From: Corythucha ciliata
Taxonomy: Eukaryota > Arthropoda > Insecta > Hemiptera > Tingidae
Direction of reading: 5' to 3'
NCBI GenBank assembly: GCA_038030265.1
Contig: CM075940.1
Span: 12,958,001 to 13,022,000, forward strand
DNA: 64,000 nt
A model generated the notes under the pieces. It saw nothing but the letters and a program-made list of their open reading frames with translations. It was not told where the DNA came from and made no database searches. Below are positions 52,790 to 63,275 of this stretch, piece by piece; position 1 is the stretch's first letter, and every line of letters starts with the position of its first letter. A program made the position numbers and the translations under genes.

Positions 52790-53465
52790 TAAGAAATTAG
52801 TGGCTTACATACCAAATTATCTCGTTTCTAAGACCGGCGTCATAAGAGGAATTGATAGAGACTTAAATGACGAAGAAATCCTGTCTGTTGTCCGATCACC
52901 CATACCGGTCAAGAGCGTCAGACGGTTTACTAAAAAAGTTATTGAGGACGGTAAAAGTAAAGTAGAAAAACTTGGTACTTGCTCAATCACCTTCGATTCT
53001 CAATGTTTACCTGGCTACGTCATAATTTACGGCGTTCGATGCCCTGTGGAGCCTTATACGCCCCCTCTACGACAATGTCGCAAATGCTTAAGATTCCGAC
53101 ACACTGAAGATCAGTGCCGAAGCAAAATAAGATGTGACAACTGTGGATCTGAACATGAAACCCAAGAATGCTCTTCGCCCAGCTCTACATGTGTCCACTG
53201 CAAAGGGAATCACAAATCGTCGAGCAGGGAATGCCCCATACGTCTTAAAATCGTCAATGAATCAAAACAAATGTGCGCGAATAGGTCGAAAATCAAGGCC
53301 CTCAAAAACGGTTATAACGGTATGACTCCACCCTCTGGCTCCACGTGGTGTCTGGATTTCTTGGACCACTTGGCACCACCCACTTCGATGGAAAAAATCA
53401 GAACGGAAGACCTCCCTGCACCAGACCACAAACTTGATGAGCCCCATTCACCTATTTTGAATTAA
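52790..53465 (+). pseudogene. LINE ORF1 remnant with three zinc knuckles
   Basis: From 52,790 the frame reads KKLVAYIPNYLVSKTGVIRG, then CRKCLRFRHTEDQC, CDNCGSEHETQEC and CVHCKGNHKSSSREC, the triple knuckle of Jockey/I-type ORF1. It then passes into pre-RT sequence of ORF2 (KIRTEDLPAPDHKLDE) and stops at 53,463-53,465. Upstream, the same frame extends to 52,635 through the minisatellite (NDGKTEL repeats), but no AUG is present there, so I regard that extension as accidental. Confidence 0.82.
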
Positions 53466-53489
53466 CGCATGCCCTAAAGAGTAATAATA

Positions 53490-55924
53490 ATTCCTCACCA
53501 GGTAAGGATAACATCCATTACAGTATGTTGTCTCATTTATCTTTATCAGCCACCCGAAAACTTCTGGACATATTTAATTCAATATGGATGACAAACACTC
53601 GTATACCGGAATGGAGTGCGCAAATTATAGTCCCCATACTAAAACCCAAGAAACCCTCATCAGATTATTTATCTTATAGACCTATAGCACTTTCATCTTG
53701 CGTGGCAAAAACTTTTGAAAGGATGATCAAACATAGATTTACCTGGTGGATGGAGCAAAATAATATAATTCCAGAGAACCAACATGGTTTCCGCACGGGC
53801 CATTCGACGCTAGACTGCCTCACGTCCTTCGTAACTGACGTTCAGATCTCTCTTGCTAACAACAATTATCTATTAGCGGCCAATTTAGATTTGTCAAACG
53901 CTTTTAATCATGTCTCCGTTTCCGTCCTGTATGATAAACTCAAGCGTGCATCCGTACCGTCCAGAATGATCGTGAATATGATTAATTTGCTGATGGAGCG
54001 TTCTATCACAGTTCGCGTGGGAAATCACGAATATGGACCTAGATTGGTCGTTACAGGTTTACCCCAAGGTGCCGTCCTTAGTCCTCCTGTCTTTACATTT
54101 TACACTGCTGATCTTCCACGAAATGTCCCTATATATGTGAATGTCACGCAGTTCGCCGATGACATCACGGTATATGCTGACGCGAGAAATATGGAAACAT
54201 CTAAGCTTAAACTAAATGAAGCTCTTGAAAGTATTGGTACCTGGAGCTTCCATTTAGGATTCACCATAAATGAGACAAAAAGTACCATCACGTTATTCAC
54301 TAGGCACCGGAACACCTTGGGACCGTCTCTAGCCGTGGGGCCATACAGCCTCGTGGTGACTCATACTATGAAAATGTTAGGCATGCACATTGACCGAACA
54401 CTTACATGGCGCAGCCACATTGAAAAACTGCTCAACAGTAACGAAATGGCCCTTAACATTATGAGAGCCATAAACCACAACAATTTTGGGGCGGACATTA
54501 GGACTTCTCTCCAGCTATACAGACAACTTATAAGGTCGAGAATTGATTACGGCAGCTGGCTTTATGCTACCGCAAGTAGTGCATTCCTGAACCGCATCAA
54601 TACACTACAATACAAGGCTCTCCGGTCCTGTTTTGGGGCTGTTATATCTACTCCTACAAACGCTTTACTTGCGGAGGCTAGAGAATTTCCTCTACATTTA
54701 CGCAGAAATATCTTAGGAATAAAATTCATCAGTAAAAGGTTGGCTTTGACCAGACACGAAGTAGTTAAAAAAATTGGATTATTAACTTCATCAGTACAGA
54801 CCAGCAAGTACTGGTCGAACAAGAAACAACCAATATTGGCGGACTTACTTCTTAAAACCGCACAAACCATGATGAACTCACCTAAACATGAACTCCTCCC
54901 AAATTTTTCATTTGACATACTGACGCCACTAAAAACGAATAATTACGTTGATTTAGACGAGTACGATTGCCACGGTCGCACACTATCGAGGACTGCCAAT
55001 TCAATATTTACAAATAAAATCGAATCTCACTACCCTGACTATTACGCCATTTACACCGATGGTTCCAAGAGTGAGGGCGGCACTGGTTGCGCTTTTTACG
55101 ACCCTAACACAGATATTGCCTTTAAATTTAAGCTGAACAATGCTTCATCTGTGCATACGGCAGAATTAATAGCTATAATGGAATCTCTGAAATATGCGCG
55201 TAGTTTCGAAATCCACCCAGCTAAGATACTCGTACTATCGGACAGTAGGTCAGCCTTGCAAAGTATTCAAAAACCAGACACAAAATCATCACATGTTGTG
55301 TTGTCTATTGTCAATATGATAGAGGAAATGAAAAGGCAGAGCGGAATTATGGTCAACCTAATGTGGGTTAAAGGACATAATAATTTGAGGGGCAACGAAA
55401 TCGTAGACCGGTACGCCAAAGAAGCCGTACACACGGGCAGTAGGATTACACACTACTTGCCCCCTTCAGATGTAGGCAATTTCGCTCGACGATTTTATTA
55501 CAACCAGTGGTCTGACCTATACAAAAAATCTATAAAAGAGAAAGGTAACTATTATGGATGCATTCAACCATCTATACCTACTAAACCATGGTACTACTCC
55601 CCCTACCTCGAGTGTCGCAAATTTTACACCATTATTAGTCGATTAAGATTCGGTCACGGCTACTCACCGTCTCATTTAAGTCGAATTGGCGTTCACGAAA
55701 GTCCTCTCTGTACGTGTAACCAAGGAACTACAGCAAGTGCCAACCATTTCGTTTTGGAATGCCCCAAGTACGAGAGGGGTCGTTCTGCATTATGGCAATC
55801 GATTTTTGAAGCTAAACCTCAAGTGCCACTCCCCTGCAATCTGCACGTGGTGTTGGCTCATGCTAGTTATGACGTCCTCAAAGCCCTATTTCGGTGTATA
55901 GAACTTAACAAAATCCCAGTTTAA
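53490..55924 (+). pseudogene. LINE ORF2: RT, RNase H and C-terminal zinc cluster
   Basis: An open frame for 799 codons from 53,525, extending upstream to about 53,490. RT has KPSSDYLSYRPIALSS, ANLDLSNAFNHVS, GLPQGAVLSPPV and FADD (near residue 209), the last as QFADDITVYA. RNase H has IYTDGSKSEGGTGCAF (near 512), HTAELIAIMES, VLSDSRSAL and NEIVDRYAKEA, so all four acidic residues are present. The tail has FGHGYSPSHLSRIG and CTCNQGTTASANHFVLEC. It lacks the endonuclease. The frame itself has no stop until 55,924, so decay is modest. Confidence 0.9.
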
Positions 55925-56020
55925 AAAGCATATACAAACTAAGTTTAATATTGAACATTTATAAATAATAAATTTAAAACAAAGTAAAATAAAATAAAAT
56001 AAAAATTATAAAGTTTTGTT

Positions 56021-56221
56021 CCGACAGCAGCCTGTCGGGAAAAGTGCATTTCATTCATGCGACAATCGAGTCAAACCTCATAAGTTAGCTATATATAGCA
56101 AATCGAACCGACCTCGGATTCGTGTTCTAGGGGTTCTGAAACGTGAAAAAAAAGTATCACAACCCATATGTGCGACCATCAGGGCGAGACCAATAGTGCA
56201 TTTTTTGAATGAAATGCACTA
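56021..56221 (+). other. Structured 3' sequence after the LINE (hairpins)
   Basis: CCGACAG-CAGC-CTGTCGG near 56,021-56,038, AGTGCATTTCATTCA (56,042-56,056) with its exact complement at 56,206-56,220, and a tight hairpin TAGTGCATTT...AAATGCACTA (56,193-56,221) before an A-rich tail. Stem-loops of this kind in LINE 3' ends can serve as RT recognition sites. It may also be a small separate element. Confidence 0.5.
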
Positions 56222-56595
56222 AAAAACAACAATAATAAAATAAATAAATAAAATAGAAGGATGAGTAGGAACATATAACAATAAATAATAATAATATCAT
56301 AACTAAACGCAAGCTTAGCTGGAATGGCTAATCCTTCACGGAAAGCCAGTAAAAAAAAAAAAGCAAAATTTCGTGGGTTTGGCTCTTTCAAACCCAAATT
56401 TCTTGGACTTGACTTATCCAAATCCAAACTTTGATACTACCAATTAATACTTAAAAATAAGTTATTTAATTATTTTCCAACTTTCTATAGTTCTAGGATC
56501 TAGATATCTGATTTCTCTCCCTCACATTTATATCTCTTCAATTTCCCTTCTTTTTTATTCGCCTCCCCACCCCATCTCATATGGTGGGCAATCGC

Positions 56596-57117
56596 TTTTA
56601 TGGGCCAAAAGCGGGTCCAAAATGGGGATTTTCAAAGGATTTGGGATCATAGGGGTGTAAGGTGTCGATTTTCATGTAATTTCAAGCCTTATTTGATTAC
56701 ATCGATGAATAATAAACCCACACTGGGAAAAAGAGTCGGTTCCGGAACTCGGTTGAAACAGTAGTTTCAACCGTTAAACTTAACCGTGAAAAATAAACGT
56801 CATTCTGTTAAAGACGGCTCCAACAGTTATTTGTTCGGTTAAGAGTGCAAACAACCGTCAAAAAGACTCTTTTACCGTGTATTTAACAGACTTTTCTACA
56901 CTTTCACGTGCTTAACCGTACAAACAAAGTCGGTTGAGCTGAAAACTTGTCGCCGAGCCGGTGTGAATAACGGTAAAACCGAGGTGAATGACCGTGTAAC
57001 CGAGTTTAATAACGGTAAAACCGAGTTGAATGACGGTAAAACAGAATTCAATGACGGTGAAATCGGGCTGAATGACGGTAAAACCGAGTTGAACGACCGT
57101 ATTACCGACCTGAATGA
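56596..57117. repeat. 522-bp direct duplication, copy 2
   Basis: It matches 52,268-52,789 without a visible difference. Here the CACTA-like element continues normally to its other end. The preceding 56,350-56,543 is also nearly identical to 51,815-52,009. Confidence 0.9.
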
Positions 57118-57700
57118 AGGTAAAACAGAGTTGGAAGACGGTAAAACCGAGTTGAATGACGGTAAAACCGAGTTGAATGACGGTGAAATCAAGTTGGAAT
57201 GATGGAGAAACCGAGTTGAATGACGGTGAAACCGAGTTGAGCGACCATGTTACCGTGTTGAATGACGGTAAAACCGAGCGAAGTGACGGTAAAGCAGAAT
57301 TCAATGACGGTGAAATCGAGCTGAATGACGGTAAAACCGAGTTGAACGACCGTATTACCGACCTGAATGAAGGTAAAATAGAGTTGGACGACGGTAAAAC
57401 CGAGTTGAATGACAGTGAAATCAAGTTGGAATGATGGAGAAACCGAGTTGAATGACGGTGAAACCGAGTTGAATGACGGTGAAACCGAGTTGAATGACGG
57501 TGAAACCGAGTTGAGCGACCATGTCACCGAGTTGAATGACGGTAAAGCCGAGTTGAACGGTCGTGTTACCGAGATGAATGACGGTAGAACCGAGCGTAGT
57601 GACGGTAAAGCAGAATTCAATGACGGTGAAGTCGAGTTGAATATGGCGATGTAACAGAGTTTAATGACGGCGTTACCGAGTTTAGTAACTGTAAAGCAGA
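56960..57700. repeat. 21-bp minisatellite (NDGKTEL array)
   Basis: About 35 units of a 21-bp repeat, AATGACGGTAAAACCGAGTTG with variants (GGTGAAACC, CGACCATGTTACC). In the plus frames it reads as heptads NDGKTEL/NDGETEL, and on the minus strand as FNSVLPS or FTVIQLG. Because the unit length is a multiple of three, every frame stays open. I think this is a consequence of the repeat rather than a gene, since no initiation codon or flanking domain is present. Confidence 0.9.
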
Positions 57701-58139
57701 GTTGAATGACGGTGAACCCGGCTCCATGGCCACTAATATCAAATGTACTGACGTTGTACTGTGTAGGCGGACGATAAATCTAAAACTTCCGGATCTTGCA
57801 ACTTTCGCAAATTGCCCTGGGTCCCAGGTCACAATCAAAGAAAGCGGGATATTTTTCGATGAAGAACACACACAAAAATGTAAATCGAATCAAACTCAAT
57901 GCTCCCATCGGTAGCCTAGTATTTATTTTTATTTAATGAAAGCATTCAGATACATATAGATATAACATTACCCAAGAGGTCCCCTCCCCCATTTCATCAT
58001 CCTATAAAACTCTCCTGTTCTGGCAGTCTTAGACAAGCAGTTTTTAACCGACTTCACGCACTCGTAACTAGATGCAACAACTAAGTAGACGGTTCAGTAA
58101 GGCAACCCTTAACCGTCAAAATTCTGTTGATTCAGGGTG

Positions 58140-58430
58140 CTCTATCGGTTGAAGCACTCCCTCTCTTTGTTTTTAGCGGCATCTGCAGAAAACGCGCAAG
58201 GTCTGTCTTCCTCACTGCTCCCAGTAACTTCGCACTTCTCATTATTTAGTCCTCGCCTGCTGAAGTTGTTTCAGTCACTGTAGTCAGTGAAAGAGTTTTT
58301 TTTTTTTTTTTTTTTTTTTTCGTGAAGTGATTTGAGTCGTGTTGAAACAAGAACTTGTGACTCCGAAATGGATGAAGATGTTAAAACTCTTTTGCAAGAG
58401 TGGAAGGTGAGCGACTACACGATTGAATGA
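58140..58430 (+). other. Captured gene fragment with a SAM-like start (20 codons)
   Basis: The ATG at 58,368 gives MDEDVKTLLQEWKVSDYTIE. The LLQEWKVSDYT wording resembles the start of a SAM-like domain, and AAG|GTGAGC at 58,404-58,412 would make an excellent splice donor. A 25-T run and sequence resembling a 5' UTR precede it. The frame runs into minisatellite at 58,425. It may be a gene 5' end captured by the CACTA-like element, but the evidence is thin. Confidence 0.3.
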
Positions 58431-58570
58431 CGGTGAAACCGAGTTGAGCGACCATGTTACCGAGTTGAATGACGGTAAAGCCGAGTTGAGCGGTCGTGTT
58501 ACCGAGATGAATGACGGTAAAACCGAGCGAAGTGACGGTAAAGCAGAATTCAATGACGGTGAATTGAAAT
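58428..58570. repeat. Second minisatellite block
   Basis: About seven 21-bp units of the same repeat as at 56,960-57,700, following the captured gene fragment. Confidence 0.85.
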
Positions 58571-59639
58571 GACGGTGGTGAATTTTCTACTTATTGTTTT
58601 GTACTATGTTTGAATATATATATCGTGTTTCTTCTTTCACGACTTCTTCGCATGTGAACTAGAATTTACGTTCATCCCATTTCCAATTTTAATCTTTATT
58701 GACCAATAACAGAATTTCAGAACACTCACTTTCACGGTAACTCAAATTTTTTTTTAGGGTCTCAAACGGGCCACAAGAAAGGCTGAACCGAGCATCGAGA
58801 GAAATCAGGATTTGAAATGGAAATTTAATCTGCGGTTTACCTCTGACGCTCGGCTCAACCATTTTTTGCGGCTAATTTGGCCGTAAAGAATCAGTAAGGC
58901 TAACCGTGAAAAGTGGAAGCACGTACCGAGAAAGTCGGTGACAAATTACCGTTTGTACCACAGTATAAACGGTATATTCTACCGTATGCCGACGGTAGTA
59001 TATACTGTTATTTCACGGTTGACACCACCAAGACGGTGTTTCTTAACCGAGTAGAGATACCTGTTTTACCGTTGAGTAACCGTTGATGCAACCGTCATGA
59101 CAGTAGAATTTTACCGTTTTTTTTCTGCTGATGCTACCGTATAATATCCAAAATTCGGTTCGCCACTACCGTAAACACACTGTTGGACTAACCGCCTGAC
59201 ACGGCTGTGATTACCGAGTATACGGTCAGCTTTTACCGATGTTAGACAGTTGCTGTAACAGACAAGGGAGTTGTGGGTCGGAAGAATCTACCGTAAAGTA
59301 ACGGTTAGAGTTAACCGTCTAGTGACGGTTCATTCAACAGATATGTCTCAACTGACTGGGATCATGTGTTTAACCGTGTTTGTGGCTTGACCGTCAGACT
59401 CGGTTGCAAACATTTTACCGACAATATGCGCTAACCGAGTGCATTTAACCGTATCAAGCTTGTCGGTAGACTTTACCAACTCATGACGGTTGCAAACATT
59501 TTACCGAGATTTCTCGGTTAAAATTAACCGAGAAAGTGCCTCTTTTTTTCCCAGTGCATAAACAGTCGAAATAATAAGGCATTGTTCGATAATTCGCATC
59601 GTCACCCTCATAAAACCGCCCCTAAGGGGGAGGGGGGCT

Positions 59640-59870
59640 GGACACACTATAACTCAACGGCTAAAATTGAGGAAAAGCGCTAACTCGTGATTAAAATTGA
59701 GAAAAAGCTGTAGTATTCTGATTCGGAAGTATGGGAGGTGAAACAACCGGGTTTTGAAAGAGCTAAAAGGCATGAAATTAATTTTTGGAAGCGCAAAATT
59801 TGCGAAATCGGTCTCTAGAAAGTGCCAAACCCGTGAACTTTGGTTTTCTGGACGAATTAAACTCTGACTT
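59640..59870. repeat. Satellite A and B units
   Basis: 59,650-59,715 has satellite A in the reverse orientation (AAAATTGAGGAAAAGCGCTAAC). 59,740-59,870 has satellite B-like wording (GGTTTTGAAAGAGC, GCGCAAAATTTGCGAAATC). Confidence 0.6.
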
Positions 59871-59879
59871 TGGTAATGT

Positions 59880-60590
59880 TTGGTTTGGGCGTTGTAACGA
59901 TGTCCGCCTAATCCGATTAGTTGTCGAGCCGACACTGCAACTCGCTATTTCCAGATCCGATACAAGGCTGTACAGCGAGCTGGCTGTGGCACAGCCGGCA
60001 AAGCACTCTCGGCTTCGTTTGGGCGTTCCGCGTTAAACGATGAACTTAGATCTGACCTGGACCTACTGAAGGGCCGTGTGACTGCCCTCGAAAACTCGAG
60101 GCACACCCCTATTGAGACAATAAACTCAGACACGTTCAAACTCGAATCGTCAAAGGCTCCCTCGTCGTCGCACTCTCGTTTGGGCGCTGGTGGTGTTGGG
60201 TCTGGTGCTCCGGGGGGGGGGGGGAGCCGTTCTAGGGTGACTGTGTCACCGGATGTCGGACATTCCTTCCAAGAGTGCAAGTGATGTAAACAAACAATCT
60301 CAAGGGGTGTCGAGTGATGAGCGAGGTCCGTCTGAGGAGACCACTTGTGCGCTCTCTGGTGAGAGAAGGGCCTACTCCTCTGTCGCTCAACTTTCTTCAG
60401 CGGGGATCAACTCTGAGTCAACTTTGAGTAAAATTACCAAAAAACACGCACAAGGAAACCCCTCGTTTTCGCCGACGGGAAGTTATAATTGGTTCAAAGC
60501 CTACTGCGGGTCTCCCTCTTGTCGCCACAAAGAAAAAGGGACTTTTCGTTTCTCGTCTGAGACCGGATGCACTGGTTGCTGATGTCACTT
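59880..60590 (+). pseudogene. CR1-like LINE ORF1 remnant
   Basis: Frames before 60,590 resemble a LINE ORF1. One frame has a short coiled-coil stretch (LLKGRVTALENS) followed by a serine/glycine-rich segment (about 60,060-60,284, with an 11-G run near 60,212). Another frame has a polar tail (60,253-60,582) with NWFKAYCGSPSCRHKEKG. No zinc knuckle or other definite domain is visible, so the assignment rests on its position before the endonuclease. Confidence 0.5.
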
Positions 60591-60939
60591 CGGTATTTAG
60601 CTCCTTTCATCAATTTTTGGCTCAATTCTCTCTTCTCCTTGAACAGCTGGCGTGGTACAAGATCCCCGTGGTAATTGTAGGTGACGTAAATGTCCACTTT
60701 GAATCGGATAATTCTGAGGCCCGGACCGTCTCGGATGTGTTGTCAGGTTTTGGGTTGAAATCATTAGTCTCTGATACCACGAGAACCCATCACAGTGGAT
60801 CCGCCTCGACGCTCGATGTCATTATAACGAATGTACACCCTTCTCAGATCAATTACAGAATCTGTGAAGAGATTTTTTCTGATCACAAAGCTTTAGAATT
60901 CGACATAGCTTCGGCGTTGGGGTATGGAGGGGGACCGGT
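60590..60939 (+). pseudogene. CR1-like LINE endonuclease, C-terminal half
   Basis: The frame reads IPVVIVGDVNVHF, then STLDVIITNVHPSQ and IFSDHKALEFDI. These are the D-x-N, LD-x-x and SDH motifs of the APE endonuclease. The N-terminal catalytic glutamate region is missing. The frame enters a perfect palindrome at 60,940. Confidence 0.8.
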
Positions 60940-61058
60940 CGCGGGTGGTGTATCTGGGGTGCATGACGATCGTCGATCTCGGACTCCCTCAGAGTTGTTT
61001 TCTCTCTGAGGGAGTCCGAGATCGACGATCGTCATGCACCCCAGATACACCACCCGCG
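60940..61058. repeat. Perfect palindrome, 55-bp arms and 9-nt loop
   Basis: The left arm 60,940-60,994 and right arm 61,004-61,058 are exactly complementary. The loop is TTGTTTTCT. It lies in the LINE right after the endonuclease. A further small hairpin (GGCATTT...AAATGCC) follows directly at 61,058-61,076. Confidence 0.95.
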
Positions 61059-61076
61059 GCATTTCTAAAAAATGCC

Positions 61077-62843
61077 CTAGCTTTCCCGTGCATCTAGCTG
61101 GACGTATATAGAGCCCCGACTGACATGGCTCACGACGTCTTTCTTACGCTGCTCTTGATGCTGGTCGACTTCCATTGTCCCTGAAGGAAGAGAGGACAGA
61201 GTAAATCTACCAAGGATTTCCCATGGTTCACAACTGAGCTCAGGAGGAAGGGCGATGTTCGTAGACGGCTTCTGCGACTCGAGGCGTGTGACACTTTAAA
61301 CGCGGCACACTGGAGGGCGGCGCGGATGGCTGCTCGTCGGGACTATCGGAGGAGCAACCAGTTGGCTAAGGTTCGTTTCAATGATGAAAAAATCCAGACT
61401 TCTGGGAACAAATCACGCACCGCGTGGCAAATCGTCCGGGGAGAGCTTCGAAATTCGCTGATGAAGTGACATTAAGCTACAAAAAGCGCGCATGATCCCA
61501 AAAGCACAAATATTGACTTCTTCATCAACGTCGCTGCTGATTTGACCAGGGATCTGCCCGAGCCAGTTCATAGCTACGAGGGCTATTTACCCGTCACGTG
61601 TAGTCCGGTTGAACCTCTCATATTTGCCGATTTTTCGGTTGAGCAAGTGTACTCAGCTATAATAAACCTGAAACTCTCTGGCGTCAAGGATGTGTGTGAT
61701 CTAGACTCTCGGCTTGTCACCATCATTGCTGCCGAAATTTCTGAGCCTTTGACCTATCTGTACAATTTGTTCCTTCGTACCGGCGATGTTCCTTCTTGTT
61801 TCAAAATGGCCAGCGTGATCCCGATCCCGAAGAAAATGAATCCCGATCTGGCAGACTTCCGTCTAATTGCCATATCGACTGTCGTTTTGAAGATTTTCGA
61901 AAGCCTCATTAGCCAGCAACTATCTGCGTTTTTGGGGGGGGGGGGGTCGGGAGTTATCTCAGGGTCACAGTATGGTTTTCGTCGTGGAAAATCGACCTCA
62001 CTCGCAGCACTGGACCTTATGCACCACTGCCTCCGATGTGCTGAAAGCAGGAACAATGCTCTGGGTCGCCTCTTCGAACTCTCACAAGCTTTCGACTCTG
62101 TCAACCACGATATCCTCGCTGCAAAACTAAAGTACTTGGGTTTATCCAAGCTCGCCGTGGATACCATTATCTCATCGATTGCGGGATGGCGGCAAGTGGT
62201 CACTTATGAAGGGAAAACGTCGGAACTTTCTCCTGCACAGGATATCGGGGTTAAACAGAGTTCCATATCTGGGCCTTCATTTTTTAACGTATTCGTCAAT
62301 GATCCAGCGGTGAACCTGCAGTCGTCCCACTCGCGGGCCTTCCTGCAACGCTGATGACGTGACCGTGGTTAGCGCAGGATCTGATATACACGAGGCTTCC
62401 CGTACCTCGGAGCGAACCACCGCTATCATCGGTGACTGGTGCCTGGCGAACCGCCTTGTTCTTAACAAGGCAAAGACCCAGGGCCTGCAACTGAGCCTCA
62501 CTTGTGCGTCGGCGTCGTGTGACAGGGTCGAGTTTCTGGGGCTTACCCTTGACTCTCGCCTGTCGTGGGCACCCCACAAGTTGACAAGTTGTGCCGGGCA
62601 CTCTCTCGGTCCCTGTTCATGCTCCGGCGCCTATCTCTCTCCATATCGAGTTGTACGCAGCGGATGACGTACTTTGCGATAATTCACTCGAGGATGGTAT
62701 ATGACATAGCGACTTGGGGGAACTCCCCTCACACCGGTAGGATCTTCAAACTCCAAAAAAAGGCGATCCAAATTCTAGCGCGGGTGAAACCTCGTACGCC
62801 TTGTCGTAATCTTTTCAGACAGATTCTGAGAGAAAAACGCTAA
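61077..62843 (+). pseudogene. CR1-like LINE linker and reverse transcriptase, broken
   Basis: From 61,200 frames resemble the linker (FPWFTTELRRKGDVRRRL). RT starts at about 61,540: VIPIPKKMNPDLADFR, SGSQYGFRRGKSTS, FELSQAFDSVNHDILAAKL (catalytic D region), QSSISGPSFFNVFVND and ADDVTVVS for the YxDD box, where the first residue is asparagine. A frameshift at about 62,340 lies before it and another at about 62,560 after it. The end (LFMLRRLSLSISSC, VYDIATWGNSP) matches the RT thumb. Ten G bases at 61,934-61,943 lengthen a loop. It ends near 62,828, where satellite A starts. Confidence 0.85.
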
Positions 62844-63275
62844 TTCGCGACTAAAATTAAGTAAACGCCAATTCACGACTCTTTGATGAAGGAATCTTCT
62901 TGGCCAAAATAGCCAAGAGTGGAAAAAGCCACTAACTCGCAGCAAATATTAAGAAACATCGCACATTCGCGGGTAAAATTGAGAAAAATCGCTAGTTCGT
63001 GGCTAAAATTGAGGAAAACGCTAATTAATGACTATATGCGCGTTTGAAATGAAAACGCTAATTTGCGGCTAAAATTGAGGAAAAAACTCAAATATCCAGG
63101 TAAAATTGAGAAAAATACGCTAACTCACGGTCATAATGGAGAAAAACGCTAATTAGCGGTTAAAATTGAGAGAATGCCAATTCGCGGCCTTCGGGTGAAC
63201 GCCAATTTAAGGCTAAAATAATGGAAAAGCGCTAATTCATGACTAAGAGTGGAACAAAACCAACGCAAATTTTGA
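62829..63275. repeat. Satellite A array (reverse orientation)
   Basis: About 13 units with the wording GCTAATTCGCGGCTAAAATTGAGAAAAAC in variants. It is the inverse of the array at 25.3-27.6 kb. Confidence 0.85.

Larger units (their letters stand above)
52790..56260 (+). mobile_element. I-group LINE, 5'-truncated and internally deleted
   Basis: It contains an ORF1 piece with three CCHC knuckles, an RT-RNase H ORF2 piece, a tail with (AAAAT)n at 55,985-56,008 and hairpins at about 56,021-56,038 and 56,193-56,221. The APE endonuclease and the ORF1/ORF2 junction are missing, because ORF1 runs directly into the pre-RT region. No target duplication found. The exact 3' end is uncertain. Confidence 0.85.
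56721..59556. mobile_element. CACTA-like element (2.84 kb) built from AACCGT motifs and a minisatellite
   Basis: The left end is CACTGGGAAAAAGAG and the right end is CTCTTTTTTTCCCAGTG. They are complementary inverted ends (the right has two extra T). A possible 2-bp target duplication (CA) flanks it. The outer parts (56,735-56,960 and 58,880-59,545) are packed with AACCGT, ACCGTT, CGGTTA and inverses, and the middle has 21-bp minisatellite arrays. CACTA elements typically have CACTA/CACTG ends, 2-3-bp duplications and dense subterminal motif repeats, so this is the best fit. No transposase is present. Confidence 0.65.

Noticed and set aside
56896..57620. Long minus-strand open frames with repeated FNSVLPS or FTVIQLG
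   Set aside because: They are reverse-strand readings of the 21-bp minisatellite; a repeat unit that is a multiple of three keeps all frames open.
56960..57700. CRISPR array
   Set aside because: Units are contiguous with no spacers, and the window is eukaryotic.
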